This document shows positions 44,726 through 53,469 of a stretch of 56,183 nt of DNA, in pieces. The stretch spans positions 1 through 56,183 of the forward strand of contig JAGOSY010000028.1 in NCBI GenBank assembly GCA_018062085.1, written 5' to 3'. Position numbers and translations under genes: made by a program. The stretch comes from a bacterium. GTDB taxonomy: Bacteria > Cyanobacteriota > Vampirovibrionia > Obscuribacterales > Obscuribacteraceae. Position 1 is the stretch's first letter, and each line of letters starts with the position of its first letter. The notes below the pieces were generated by a model. That model did no database searches. It saw only the letters and a program-made list of their open reading frames with translations, and had not been told where the DNA came from.

Positions 44726-46657
44726 ATGCGTTGCCCTGAATGCACAGTTAGAAATTCGGTAGCCGCTGTCCAGTGTAAGGAATGCGGAGTTAAGTTGGCG
44801 CGCAAAAATAGCCCCAACCTGATTAAGTTCGTAATAATTGGTGGTGCGGCTATTGCAGTGCTTGGTATTGGCGCCGCCTCTGTGTCCTTTGTCTCTAGTC
44901 TCTTTGATTCAGACGGCAATCTTCAGAAAATATCGAGGCGCGTGGCTCAGGGGCCTAAGTCTAAAGAAGATGCAGATCACTTGAAGAGTGAACTAGAGAA
45001 CAGCGTGAAACGATTTCTTGAGAAAAACTCCGCTCTTCCAGCTTCTGAAATTACAGGCAAACTGCAGAAGATTTTTCCAACATCGGCATATGAAATTCAT
45101 GTGTTTGAACTTTCGAGTGCGCTGAAACTGGTTGAAGTCGATACGGTTTTGCAGTCTTGCAATTATTTGATCTCTGGCAAAGAAGTCGCTGTGCTGCGCA
45201 AGTTCGATGTCTTTGACAAAGCCAAAATAATCACTCAGCCCAGCGGCGATACTTTGGTATTGCTTGGTCACCAAAACGCTCAAGCTGGGCGTAAGCCTCA
45301 AGTGAAAGTGATTGATTTGACTAACAGTGGTATCAAAGAGCGCACAGACAAAGCTGTTCCTTTCTTTACCGGTGAAGGTGCGGCCGAATTTGCAGCCAAT
45401 GGTCAAGATATTGATATGGAGTTGGCTCTCTCTTCTCGCGCTGGGGAAGAAGAATTATTCACTCCGTCGAGCTTGAGAGCACTAGGATTGCCCGATGAAC
45501 AGTTGAAAGTTAGACTTGTCTATAAGGGTGGCAACTATGAATTGCTTGATGACAATGGCCGTGGTCAGATGGCTGCGTTGCGAGCTGTTGCTTTCACCGT
45601 AGCTGATCGAGCTCAAAAAGGGCGCTTCCGCAAGTATTTAACTAATTCGGTGGCTGATGGTATCGCTGGAATCGGTGCTTTAAGAGTGTGTCCGCCTCTA
45701 TTTGAGGTGAAACGCAAGGGTAAAGCAACTGTCAATGTTGCGGCGGGCTCGCCCGCGCTCTCGACAGCATCGACTGAGTCGGATAATTCATCGAGGCGTG
45801 GTAGTCGTCGTCGTCGCCGTGAAGCCGCTAGACTGGCTCGCCTAGCCGCAAACAGTCAGGGTAACCATAGTCAAGGATCTAGTAACCAAGGCTCAAGTTA
45901 TTTCATGGGCAATGCTGAAGATGCTTTTGAGTTAGTGCTAGCTCGGGGTAGTGGTGGTGTCTACCAAGCAGCGCAGTTACGTCGGGTCAAGGTGCAGGGG
46001 CATGGTGCCGATAGCGATAGTGTTTCTGTGGCGTCGACTTACGAGAATAAGACATCAACTTTGGTCGACAAATTACTTTCGAGCCCTGATTCAAATACTG
46101 ATTTAAGTTCAGGTTCAAGTCCAAGTTCAGGTTCTGAGAAAAATTCTAGTTCTCCAGTCGAGGTTGCGCCTTTGGCTGTGCCGAATAATAAAGTGATCGA
46201 AAAAACCGCTGCTTCCAAAGTAGTTGAGAAAGAAGCGGTAGCTGAAAAAGGAACCGTATCAAGTACTTTAAGCAGTGACACTGTCAAGGTAAGACGTGGG
46301 GCTGGCACTCATTACCGCACGGTTGCTGAAATATCTCGTGGTGCTGATGTTGAAATCATCGGTAAGCAAGAGGGCTGGTATAAAGTTCGTATCAATGGCA
46401 AAGAAGGCTTTATATATGCCGGCTTTATTAATTGCAAAACCGGTGATGCTTATACAACTGCCACTGTTAAGAGTGGTAAATCAGTTACAGATGCCAGGAA
46501 CCACACTGTTAATCTGCAGGCAGGCGACCGTCTGGTGGTGCTTGGCGGCATTAATAACAATAAATACAAGGTACAGCTAGCAAACGGTCGCACAGGCTTT
46601 GTTGATAAAGATGCGCTCGATGTAGGCGGGGAAAGCCCTCCGGCATTTGTACCATAA
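44726..46657 (+). CDS. Zinc-ribbon, single-pass membrane protein with C-terminal SH3b domains
   Basis: The start is set at ATG 44726 (MRCPECTVRN), since a zinc ribbon begins there and GGGA lies upstream; a TTG 75 bases earlier would add an unlikely leader. The 643-residue product has CPEC and CKEC (a four-Cys ribbon), a transmembrane helix about 30-60, an uncharacterised alpha/beta region about 80-330, a basic RGSRRRRREAARLARLA segment, a Ser-rich linker, and SH3b domains about 520-580 (KVRRGAGTHYRTVAEI, GWYKVRINGKEGFIYAGFI) and about 585-640. SH3b domains commonly bind cell-wall peptides. The topology (ribbon inside, SH3b outside) suggests a membrane-wall linker. Confidence 0.8.
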   Translation: MRCPECTVRNSVAAVQCKECGVKLARKNSPNLIKFVIIGGAAIAVLGIGAASVSFVSSLFDSDGNLQKISRRVAQGPKSKEDADHLKSELENSVKRFLEKNSALPASEITGKLQKIFPTSAYEIHVFELSSALKLVEVDTVLQSCNYLISGKEVAVLRKFDVFDKAKIITQPSGDTLVLLGHQNAQAGRKPQVKVIDLTNSGIKERTDKAVPFFTGEGAAEFAANGQDIDMELALSSRAGEEELFTPSSLRALGLPDEQLKVRLVYKGGNYELLDDNGRGQMAALRAVAFTVADRAQKGRFRKYLTNSVADGIAGIGALRVCPPLFEVKRKGKATVNVAAGSPALSTASTESDNSSRRGSRRRRREAARLARLAANSQGNHSQGSSNQGSSYFMGNAEDAFELVLARGSGGVYQAAQLRRVKVQGHGADSDSVSVASTYENKTSTLVDKLLSSPDSNTDLSSGSSPSSGSEKNSSSPVEVAPLAVPNNKVIEKTAASKVVEKEAVAEKGTVSSTLSSDTVKVRRGAGTHYRTVAEISRGADVEIIGKQEGWYKVRINGKEGFIYAGFINCKTGDAYTTATVKSGKSVTDARNHTVNLQAGDRLVVLGGINNNKYKVQLANGRTGFVDKDALDVGGESPPAFVP

Positions 46658-46716
46658 GACATTAAGTACTTTACGAATTGCATAACTGCATAGGGCAGTG
46701 TGATATATTTGAAAGC

Positions 46717-46790
46717 CGGGACGTAGCGCAGCTTGGTAGCGCGGTTGCTTTGGGAGCAATAGGTCGCAGGTTCAAATCCTGTCGTCCCGA
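46717..46790 (+). tRNA. tRNA-Pro (anticodon TGG)
   Basis: A 74-base cloverleaf: acceptor CGGGACG pairs with CGTCCCG, D-arm GCGC/GCGC with AGCTTGGTA, anticodon stem GTTGC/GCAAT with loop TTTGGGA, TTC arm GCAGG-TTCAAAT-CCTGT and discriminator A. The anticodon TGG reads proline codons CCA and probably CCG/CCU by wobble. No CCA is encoded, so a CCA-adding enzyme is required. No duplicated tRNA 3' end, as left by an integrated element, is seen nearby. Confidence 0.96.
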
Positions 46791-46856
46791 AATTTTACTA
46801 ATTGAACATCTAAGCTTAACAGCGGCCAGCGGCACACTGTTATAAGAACTCTAGTG

Positions 46857-47384
46857 TCATGAGCGGCACTTCTGATAGATACAGCTTGTGCCTTGGCTGG
46901 GATATGCGGATGCCAACTTCGCTTCACGTACAAGAGTAAAACCGGCCTTTTCAAGAGCTCGGCATGAGGCAATATTTTCTTTGTGCGGGCTTGCCACAAC
47001 AGTATTCATCTGGGGAAATAGTATTAGTGCCATTCTTGTCATCATCTTAATTGCTTGGGTGCCAATCCCTTTACCGGTCAGTTCGGGCGCAGCGATTAGG
47101 TAATCAATACCAATGGCGTTGTCTATACCAATTTCTTTGTCGCAATCAGGATAGTCGCTGTGCTGGTAGCACTGAATCATGCCCGCTGGCTTATGATCGA
47201 CTTGAATAATAAAGACACGGGTGAGAGCATCCGACAATAGCCGAGACTGATACTTTAGGCGGTTTGTTTGGGGCGTCTCAGTGCCCCACCAGGCCTTAAC
47301 GTGCGGTGCTTCCAGCCAACCGAGAAGGGGCTCAATATCTTCGGCTTTTATTGGTCTAATAGTGGTCTGTGAAGAATTGCTCAA
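46857..47384 (-). CDS. GNAT acetyltransferase, AAC(6')-like
   Basis: A 175-residue N-acetyltransferase. IRPIKAEDIEPLLGWLEAPH followed by VKAWWG, then AIGIDYLIAAPELTGKGIGT (acetyl-CoA site with G-K-G-x-G-T) and NIASCRALEKAGFTLV match the GNAT fold. The spacing and the WW/GID motifs resemble aminoglycoside 6'-N-acetyltransferases of the AAC(6')-Ib type and siderophore acyltransferases. Resistance is not shown by similarity alone. The start is TTG, overlapping the stop of the upstream HD-domain gene as TTGA, so the pair is co-translated. It lies next to tRNA-Pro. Confidence 0.87.
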   Translation of the reverse strand: MSNSSQTTIRPIKAEDIEPLLGWLEAPHVKAWWGTETPQTNRLKYQSRLLSDALTRVFIIQVDHKPAGMIQCYQHSDYPDCDKEIGIDNAIGIDYLIAAPELTGKGIGTQAIKMMTRMALILFPQMNTVVASPHKENIASCRALEKAGFTLVREAKLASAYPSQGTSCIYQKCRS

Positions 47385-47980
47385 GGTTTTGCATTTAGTC
47401 TGTTTAGTGCTTCTGCTGCGGTGTGATCGTAGAGCATCTCAAGGGCTGGATTGCTCCCGCGCAGTCCGCTTACTACTTTCTTGCCCCATTCAACATAGGC
47501 GACTCGTCTTTCTGAACTCCAATCTGGGGGCGGAGAATGCCCCATATCGCGCACGTTGCTGATTTTGTCGGCTAGTTTTATTTGTTTTGCTTTTGAGCTT
47601 ATTTTGGGCGCGTGCTCTATTTGTTGTTGTTTACGCACTTCTTTGGCTAGTGTTTTGTCATCGCTGCATTCCATCACGAGAGCCGCTACTTCTTCGCCGA
47701 ATAGGTCAAGTAGGCAGTCGCTCGTTGTATCGGTGTCTTCGACAGTGTCATGCAGCAATGCTGCTGCCAGAGTGGCACCATCGGTGATACCGCCAACTTC
47801 GTGCAGCAAACGGGCTACTTCGATAGGGTGATTGATGTAAGGTGTGGCCTCTTGGTCTTTGCGCCTCTGGTCTCGATGTTTTTCTGAGGCAAAGGACAAC
47901 GCCGCTATTATTAGGCTTAGATCTGACAGTTGGTTGTTCATGGCCTGCTGCTCTCTAGTTGGATCTTGACTGCAGTTCAT
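47381..47980 (-). CDS. HD-domain hydrolase, MESH1/SpoT-hydrolase-like
   Basis: A 199-residue HD phosphohydrolase resembling the stand-alone (p)ppGpp hydrolases (MESH1/SAH type). Metal-ligand positions are visible: H35 (ASEKHRDQRRK), the NHPIEVA region at 50-56, H77/D78 in AALLHDTVEDTDT and a late Asp in IKLADKISNVRD. EATPYINHP also fits the SpoT hydrolase signature. No synthetase domain is present. MESH1-type enzymes remove the 3'-pyrophosphate of ppGpp or act on NADPH. An in-frame ATG at codon 14 is an alternative start. It overlaps the GNAT gene by 4 bases. Confidence 0.87.
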   Translation of the reverse strand: MNCSQDPTREQQAMNNQLSDLSLIIAALSFASEKHRDQRRKDQEATPYINHPIEVARLLHEVGGITDGATLAAALLHDTVEDTDTTSDCLLDLFGEEVAALVMECSDDKTLAKEVRKQQQIEHAPKISSKAKQIKLADKISNVRDMGHSPPPDWSSERRVAYVEWGKKVVSGLRGSNPALEMLYDHTAAEALNRLNAKP

Positions 47981-48048
47981 ATTTTACTAGGTCAGGCTAG
48001 CAGCAAATGTGCTAAAAATAGAAATTGAGCACCAAGGGGAAGCAGCGA

Positions 48049-48315
48049 GTGAAAGAGTCATTTATGTGGTTCGTGATAATGGCAGTGCTGATCACACCGT
48101 TTTTACCGACTTTTATAAAAGGTAAGTGCCCTAGCTGTAGTAAGCGTAAGCTCGATACATTTGAGCCTGAAGGCATTGAAGCTAAGCCAGGGACTTACAT
48201 TACCTATTTCTTGTGTCAGAACTGCCATATGAGTTTCCGCCGCGACAAGAGTGGCCCTTTAGAAGCCATGCCGGCAGATTTGCCCTCAGATGCCAGTGCT
48301 GCTCAGCCTGTCTAG
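48049..48315 (+). CDS. Small membrane protein with extracytoplasmic-type zinc ribbon
   Basis: The start is GTG 48049, supported by AAGGGGA 8 bases upstream; a TTG 24 bases earlier lacks support. The 88-residue product has one hydrophobic helix (FMWFVIMAVLITPFLPTFI) followed by CPSC and CQNC, a four-cysteine zinc ribbon, and an Ala/Ser/Pro tail. Its stop overlaps the end of the convergent small gene by 4 bases. No specific function is recognised. Confidence 0.72.
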   Translation: MKESFMWFVIMAVLITPFLPTFIKGKCPSCSKRKLDTFEPEGIEAKPGTYITYFLCQNCHMSFRRDKSGPLEAMPADLPSDASAAQPV

Positions 48316-48629
48316 AAGCCTTTGCGCGGGACAATGTCTTTTGGTGATAGTTCTTGCATTAGTTTGCTGGGAAACTTTTCTATGTCATTCGGTTGACCGA
48401 AGCGTGGTTTGAATATTGGTGGTTCGGGCCGCTCAATGCCAACAATTGGTCCACAGGCAATGAAACCATCTTGATCGCGAATGCATACATCTGGTTTGAT
48501 TCTGATCGGTAGATGTTTCTTAAAGTCTTCGTCGCTCAGCTGTCTGTGCAGTGAATCTGTTGACTGGACGCCTCTAGTAACGTTGTCAGAGCTCTTGTCA
48601 GTGAAATTTCCGGCTTCAAAGGTAGACAT
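48312..48629 (-). CDS. Small protein with DVCI/IACGPIVG motif, copy 1
   Basis: The ATG at 48629 is preferred to a start 27 bases earlier because TGAGGA lies 7 bases upstream. The 105-residue product has a Ser/Asp/Thr-rich N-terminus, then KPDVCIRDQDGFIACGPIVG and a Pro/Phe-rich tail. A gene 157 bases upstream shares the core (DVCI-x-D-x-DG-F/Y-IACGPIVG) and the leader GGATTACYAAATG, so the two arose by duplication. The motif has two conserved cysteines, C about 58 and C about 69. The core is not a family I recognise. No signal peptide is seen. Confidence 0.72.
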   Translation of the reverse strand: MSTFEAGNFTDKSSDNVTRGVQSTDSLHRQLSDEDFKKHLPIRIKPDVCIRDQDGFIACGPIVGIERPEPPIFKPRFGQPNDIEKFPSKLMQELSPKDIVPRKGF

Positions 48630-48723
48630 TTGGTAATCCTCATTTCTAGATTGCATGTTGTATTGGAGTGAACAATTGCAATATAGAGGTTAACTGTGAC
48701 TCATCGGTGACCATAGGTTCGAT

Positions 48724-48780
48724 TTCTAATAACAAAAGAGAGAGCGCTGTATTCGAGCGCTCTCTCTTTTGTTATTAGAA
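48724..48780 (-). terminator. Perfect 25-bp inverted repeat, bidirectional terminator
   Basis: TTCTAATAACAAAAGAGAGA plus GCGCT at 48724-48748 pairs exactly with 48756-48780 around a 7-base loop GTATTCG. It starts 5 bases after the stop codon of the upstream small gene. The stem contains CTCTCTTTTGTTATT, a U-rich 3' arm. It separates the two paralogs. Confidence 0.85.
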
Positions 48781-48785
48781 GTGGA

Positions 48786-49151
48786 TTATTTGCCGTTATC
48801 TAGCGGGAGTTCGTAGGGCTTGCCTGACCACGGTTTAATTTGGGTGAATGGCTCTGTGGGAAATAACGGTTCATATTTTGGCGGGAATTTACCGGTTTGA
48901 GGATCTAAGGGATTCTCTGGCAGAATGAATGCTCCAATGCCTGGTTTTTCAGATCGAGGCGAACCTACGATTGGACCGCAAGCAATATAGCCATCTTTGT
49001 CAATAATGCAAACATCCGCTGGCTTCATTACACCTATAATGCTATGGATGTCTTTTAAGGTTGTAGTTGACTGTACTGCCTCGCTTAGAGACGAGCTTGC
49101 TGTCCTACTGTCAGAGCTATTTGCATTTTCTGCGTCTTCAAATTTAGTCAT
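48786..49151 (-). CDS. Small protein with DVCI/IACGPIVG motif, copy 2
   Basis: A 121-residue paralog of the gene 157 bases downstream. After a Ser/Thr-rich N-terminus it has KPADVCIIDKDGYIACGPIV followed by GSPRSEKPG and a long Pro/Phe/Lys-rich tail. GAGGGG lies before the ATG in the same leader sequence (GGATTACTAAATG) as the other copy, so duplication included the ribosome site. It is closed by a strong hairpin. It does not have a signal peptide or membrane helix. The function is unknown. Confidence 0.75.
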   Translation of the reverse strand: MTKFEDAENANSSDSRTASSSLSEAVQSTTTLKDIHSIIGVMKPADVCIIDKDGYIACGPIVGSPRSEKPGIGAFILPENPLDPQTGKFPPKYEPLFPTEPFTQIKPWSGKPYELPLDNGK

Positions 49152-49226
49152 TTAGTAATCCCCTCTTTTGAGATTGTGTGATGTATTGGGGTGAATACAG
49201 ACAATATATGTTTGAATTGTTACGCC

Positions 49227-50366
49227 TTAGTGACTAGCATTTATTCGTGCTTTAATTGCAGGCAGAGCCTTCTCCGCTGCTTCTTCTCCCGATTTGATTG
49301 CTTCAATGAGATCGGCGCGGTTGAAGTTATGTAAGTTCAACTTGTCGGCGTTTGGTTCGATGACAATGTCTGCTTGTCCAGCTGGCTTGTCTTCTATTTC
49401 GGCCATGAGAATGCCGAGCAACTGGTCACCGTAGCTCGAAAATGTGTTGAATTTACTTTGGTCATTGCCTTTCAAAAATGCATGCAACTTCACTGCCACC
49501 ACTATTTGCGCTCCTACTGCAGTGGCCGGTTCTGTTGGCAGATTGTTTCTCAAGCCACCATCTACGAAAAGCTTTCCGTCAGTTACTACCGGCCTGTAGA
49601 GCATTGGCACACTGCAGCTAGCTTGCACAGCTTTGGCTATATTGCCTGTGTCTAACCATACTGGTCTGGTATCACCCAGGTTAACTGTTAGCGCAGCAAA
49701 CGGCGTTTTTAGCTGTTCAATTTTTTCAATGCCTGGAGGCAAATTGCGCTCGATAAATTTAGCAATTGAATTGCCGCTGTAGAGGCCGATTGGCGGCTTG
49801 AGAAAGATTAGGCGCTTGAGCATGTATGGTGGTATCCCAAGAGCAGCTTTGAGCTTAAATGGAATAGGATAGAAAGCTTTTTTCAATTGGTTACTTAGAA
49901 CCAACTCTTCAATACCTCTGGCAGAAACACCTGCACAATAAAGGCTGCCTACAAGCGCACCGACACTGCTGCCCACGAGAAAATCAACATGTATTTTCTC
50001 GCGGTCAAATACTTTCAATACCCCTATGTGTGCGGCACCCCTAGCACCACCACCGGCTAAAATTAGAGCTAGGCGGGGATTCTTTACTTCACTGAGTAAA
50101 TTGCCAGTTTCAACAGGCAAACCTGTTTGGTAAATAGACTCACCTTCACCAGATGAAGGTACAGTGTCAACAGCTACAGTAGGAGCGGTGGCTGAGGGAG
50201 CTGGGGCAGGCATTGCCGTAGGGGATTGGACTGACGTAGCCGTGGGGGCTGGGTTTGGCTTTGACGTGGCTGATTGGGCGAATACTGGCAGGCTGTGACA
50301 GCAGAGCATCCAGTTGGTTGAGAAAATTGCCAAGGTCGTTAGTAAAGTTCTGACTTTATTTGTCAT
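49227..50366 (-). CDS. Patatin-like phospholipase, exported
   Basis: The start is ATG 50366, not the TTG 12 bases upstream. The 379-residue product has a signal peptide to about residue 30, a Pro/Ala/Ser/Thr linker to about 75, then a patatin domain. The oxyanion motif is LAGGGARGAAHIGVL, the nucleophile S134 sits in the elbow G-S-S-V-G, and the dyad Asp is in VDGGLRNN. Patatins are Ser-Asp lipid acyl hydrolases; the exported, linker-bearing form resembles RssA/NTE-type and surface patatins. The next gene is divergent, 110 bases away. Substrate lipids cannot be deduced. Confidence 0.92.
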   Translation of the reverse strand: MTNKVRTLLTTLAIFSTNWMLCCHSLPVFAQSATSKPNPAPTATSVQSPTAMPAPAPSATAPTVAVDTVPSSGEGESIYQTGLPVETGNLLSEVKNPRLALILAGGGARGAAHIGVLKVFDREKIHVDFLVGSSVGALVGSLYCAGVSARGIEELVLSNQLKKAFYPIPFKLKAALGIPPYMLKRLIFLKPPIGLYSGNSIAKFIERNLPPGIEKIEQLKTPFAALTVNLGDTRPVWLDTGNIAKAVQASCSVPMLYRPVVTDGKLFVDGGLRNNLPTEPATAVGAQIVVAVKLHAFLKGNDQSKFNTFSSYGDQLLGILMAEIEDKPAGQADIVIEPNADKLNLHNFNRADLIEAIKSGEEAAEKALPAIKARINASH

Positions 50367-50476
50367 AAGTTGGCACAATCATTATGTATGACCTTTTTCT
50401 GCTAAATTCTTCTTTGGTGTGAATAGACCTGCTCTCCCATGGTTTGTTCCATCTTCTACGTTTACAAGGAGTACCA

Positions 50477-51286
50477 ATGCCAACTGAGCCAGAGTCAGGC
50501 GCTGCGCCTAGCGATTTAAGCCCTGAGCAAATTGCCCAGGTGCTACGCTTGAAAGCTCTTGCTGATCAATGCTTCGGGCCTGTGGTGGTGGTCAGTCGCA
50601 GCAAGCGCCTTTCGTTTGTCGATCGCATTTCGGCTTTTCACGAAGGGCAAAAATTACTAGGTAGCGATCGCGTATTGGCCTATGTCTTGCTTGAGTATCT
50701 CAATGCATCAATTGCTGCCAGTAAATTGCCTGTGGTGCTGGTTGACGGTACAACTTTTGAAGATGATGGTGCGGCTATAAATTTTATTGGTCAGTCCGAG
50801 CCTCCAATTGAGAGAGAAAGTGAGATTCTGGAGCTGATTCAAGCAAAACAAAAGAGCGCTCGACTTTATCAATATGGTGTTTCAATATTTAGAGGAACGG
50901 CAGCACCTAAAAACTTTTCACAGGCCAAAGAGTTATGGCGCAAACGGGCCGAGTTAGGCGATCTCGAATCGCAGTTTGCCATCGGAGACATTCTCTTTAA
51001 CGACAAAGAATACGAGGAAGCAGTTAAGTGGTTAGAGATGGCTGCCGGGGTTGGGCATACTGATGCTACCTTTGCTCTCGGGCTCTGCTATCTAGATGGC
51101 CTTGGAGTGGAACAGAACCTTGAGAGAGCGTCTGGCTGCGCCTTGCTGGCCGCCGAAAAGGGTCATGCCCATGCTCAGTATACAATTGGTATCACTGAAA
51201 AAGACCCGCTAGAAAAGAGACGCTGGCTAGAAAAGAGTGCGGCTCAAGGCTTTGCTCCTGCCAAAAAGGCTCTAGCTGAAATGTAG
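50477..51286 (+). CDS. Sel1-repeat protein
   Basis: The start is ATG 50477, with AAGGAG 6 bases upstream; an in-frame start 33 bases earlier has no such site. The 269-residue cytoplasmic protein has an N-terminal alpha/beta-like part (residues 1-115) of no known family, then about four Sel1 repeats: SIFRGTAAPKNFSQAKELWR, GDILFNDKEYEEAVKWLEMA, GLCYLDGLGVEQNLERASGC and KDPLEKRRWLEKSAAQGFAP. Sel1 repeats mediate protein contacts in signalling or envelope systems. The gene is convergent with the following secreted gene (2 bases apart). Confidence 0.85.
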   Translation: MPTEPESGAAPSDLSPEQIAQVLRLKALADQCFGPVVVVSRSKRLSFVDRISAFHEGQKLLGSDRVLAYVLLEYLNASIAASKLPVVLVDGTTFEDDGAAINFIGQSEPPIERESEILELIQAKQKSARLYQYGVSIFRGTAAPKNFSQAKELWRKRAELGDLESQFAIGDILFNDKEYEEAVKWLEMAAGVGHTDATFALGLCYLDGLGVEQNLERASGCALLAAEKGHAHAQYTIGITEKDPLEKRRWLEKSAAQGFAPAKKALAEM

Positions 51287-51288
51287 AA

Positions 51289-52221
51289 TTAGTGCTGATT
51301 GTTTTCTTTCATGGTGCTAACAAGACGTATGCTGCCGTCGACTTCAACACAGAAGATCCAGTTGGCTGTGGCAATATACTCGGGCAGCTGTGGTTGGCGC
51401 AAGAGCACATGAAAGACGTCAGTGTCTTCAGGCAGGTCTGCCATAATTGCTGAATGGCAGCCGCCTTGGAGATGGGCATCGTTCGGTAAACCGCCGCGCT
51501 TGGGCCACGTTAGCACTGACTGGTGCATCTGCCTGGTTTCTAGAATTTTATGGTCGCTCTTCGATACCAAGTAACGCACGTCTCCACCGAGTAAATAGAC
51601 TCCGGGTTCTGTGGTGCCAGGAAATTGATAGACCCAATAAGTGTTTTGGTCACCTTCGTTGGGAATGGCCGCATAGTTCATCAGTGGCCCAGTGCTCTTC
51701 ATTTTTGTTTTGCAGACATCAATGGCCTGGGCTCGTTTGAAAAATTCACCTTTGTCTAGTTTGAAAATATCGTATGACTTTATCTCGACAGGCTTGTTTG
51801 GCTTGAGTGTTGCTTCATAGGCAATGAGGAAGCTCTCGCCATCGTCGCTCATGCTGCCAAAGGCTACATGCCAAAGATCGTGTTCGGGAAAGGCGACAAA
51901 GAGTTTGAAGCTCGCTGCATTTTTAACTTGCACCAGAAGGGCGTCAGTCGCCACTGAACAGGCCTTATCGTATCCGTAGAGGTCTTTACCTCTCTTTGTA
52001 ATCTGACTGAGCGCCAAAGTGCTAGGGGGTTTTACCGTGCCACTGGCTACTGGCACCTCTGGTTGGCCCTGGGCGACGGACTGAGGTACTGCCAAAATCA
52101 AGGCAATGCCTAGCCCAGAGCCTAAACTCAATGCTCCTGAGCCCAGCCCTGATCCTATACTCAAGACTAGTAAGGCGACCGATGCCAGCAATGTCGAGGA
52201 TGTTTTTGCTAGTTTGCTCAT
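51289..52221 (-). CDS. Secreted protein of unknown function
   Basis: The start is ATG 52221 (MSKLAKTSSTLL) because a signal peptide begins there and AAAGGGA precedes it; a start 45 codons earlier would put an unrelated leader in front. The 310-residue product has a long Gly/Ser-rich hydrophobic segment (SIGSGLGSGALSLGSGLGI) as a signal or anchor, then a mature domain of about 240 residues with four or five cysteines and many Trp/Tyr. No motif is recognised. It is divergent from the VWA lipoprotein gene, sharing 78 bases upstream. Confidence 0.7.
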   Translation of the reverse strand: MSKLAKTSSTLLASVALLVLSIGSGLGSGALSLGSGLGIALILAVPQSVAQGQPEVPVASGTVKPPSTLALSQITKRGKDLYGYDKACSVATDALLVQVKNAASFKLFVAFPEHDLWHVAFGSMSDDGESFLIAYEATLKPNKPVEIKSYDIFKLDKGEFFKRAQAIDVCKTKMKSTGPLMNYAAIPNEGDQNTYWVYQFPGTTEPGVYLLGGDVRYLVSKSDHKILETRQMHQSVLTWPKRGGLPNDAHLQGGCHSAIMADLPEDTDVFHVLLRQPQLPEYIATANWIFCVEVDGSIRLVSTMKENNQH

Positions 52222-52299
52222 CGATGTCCCTTTAGATACCTTATTTGACAGTGTAGTGCACAATGTAGTGCGAAGCGAGTTGATATTTAATCTAATAGC

Positions 52300-53418
52300 A
52301 TGAACTTTTTTGCTTGGCTGAGCGTATATCGATATATGGACAAACATAGGAAACACTTGAATTTCAAGGCTATCTATCTTGGGTTACTGGCCAGTGTTTT
52401 GAGTGGCTGCGGTAGCCTTGGCCTGGCCTCTGTGGCTTTGGCACAGACAGATACATCAAGCCCTACACGGCTTGCTCGACCCGACATGCCTTTAACTTTT
52501 CCTGCCGATGGTCGCCCGTTTACCCTTGGTGTTGAACACAAGCAGATCGCTCTTCCTGCTGCTACCACTGCTACTACCATGAACGCTTCGTCTACAATCA
52601 ATTCTAATTCGACTGACCCCTTTCAGTCTCAGGCTGGCATTTTTGATAAACCAGTGACCTCAATGTTTGCTTTGCAAGATTCGCGCAATTTGCTCAACGG
52701 CTCAGCTCTCAAAGATGGCTTTAAAGGTCAGTCTCAAATTCCAACTCTATCAGTGCAATTGCTTTCAAACTTTGATCTGGAGCTAATCGTAGACTCGTCT
52801 AACTCCATGCGTCGTCGAGATTGCCCCGGGTTTTTGTCCCGCTGGGAATGGTGTGGCATGCAAACTAGAGCGCTTTCTCGTGATTTAGCTCCATTTGTTC
52901 CGAAAGGACTAACTCTTACTTCATTTGCTTCTGAATATCAGGTCTATCCTAATTCTAGCCCTAGTCGAATCAATGATTTGTTTGCAAACCCTGACTTTAT
53001 GTGGGGCACAAAGCTGGCTGAGCCCCTGCAAGATCGGCTCGGCAATTTCTTCGCCAGGCGGCGACCAGGTTCGAAGCCAATGTTAATAGCCGTGATTACT
53101 GATGGTGTGCCTGCACCTCGATATGAACCGATGCTAGTGGTGCAAACTTTGGTCAATGCCACTAGGCGTATGCATGATGCTAAAGAAGTGACTGTGGTGT
53201 TCTTACAGATCGGTGGTGCTGACGAGAAAGGAAGGCGCTTCTTAGCTGAGCTTGATTACAACTTGGTCAAGTATGGTGCTCGTTTTGATATTGTTCGCAC
53301 CGTGTCATTTGAGCATTTGCAAAAAGTTGGTTTGTCACAAGCTCTGGTGCAGGCGGTGCAAGATTTTGCTCTGCAGAGTAAGAAGCGTGCAGGTGGTAGT
53401 GATAGACTTGCAGAATAG
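52300..53418 (+). CDS. VWA-domain lipoprotein
   Basis: A 372-residue exported protein (ATG 52300, or ATG 52336 giving a more typical lipoprotein signal). The N-terminus LLASVLSGC contains a lipobox L-S-G-C, so lipidation at that Cys and membrane anchoring are likely. After a Ser/Thr/Asn-rich linker, a von Willebrand factor A domain at about 160-355 has a complete MIDAS: VDSSNSM (D-x-S-x-S), the Thr of WGTKL and the Asp of AVITDG. VWA domains bind proteins through a divalent metal. It is the last gene before the integrase. Confidence 0.86.
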   Translation: MNFFAWLSVYRYMDKHRKHLNFKAIYLGLLASVLSGCGSLGLASVALAQTDTSSPTRLARPDMPLTFPADGRPFTLGVEHKQIALPAATTATTMNASSTINSNSTDPFQSQAGIFDKPVTSMFALQDSRNLLNGSALKDGFKGQSQIPTLSVQLLSNFDLELIVDSSNSMRRRDCPGFLSRWEWCGMQTRALSRDLAPFVPKGLTLTSFASEYQVYPNSSPSRINDLFANPDFMWGTKLAEPLQDRLGNFFARRRPGSKPMLIAVITDGVPAPRYEPMLVVQTLVNATRRMHDAKEVTVVFLQIGGADEKGRRFLAELDYNLVKYGARFDIVRTVSFEHLQKVGLSQALVQAVQDFALQSKKRAGGSDRLAE

Positions 53419-53469
53419 CACAACTTCTCCCCGTAAAAGATTGGCAGTAGAAGAAGACGTTGGCCCAAG

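Noticed and set aside
46717..46790. tRNA-Pro as the attachment site of the integrase
   Set aside because: The integrase is about 6.7 kb away and no repeat of the tRNA 3' end was found near 53.4-56.2 kb by eye.
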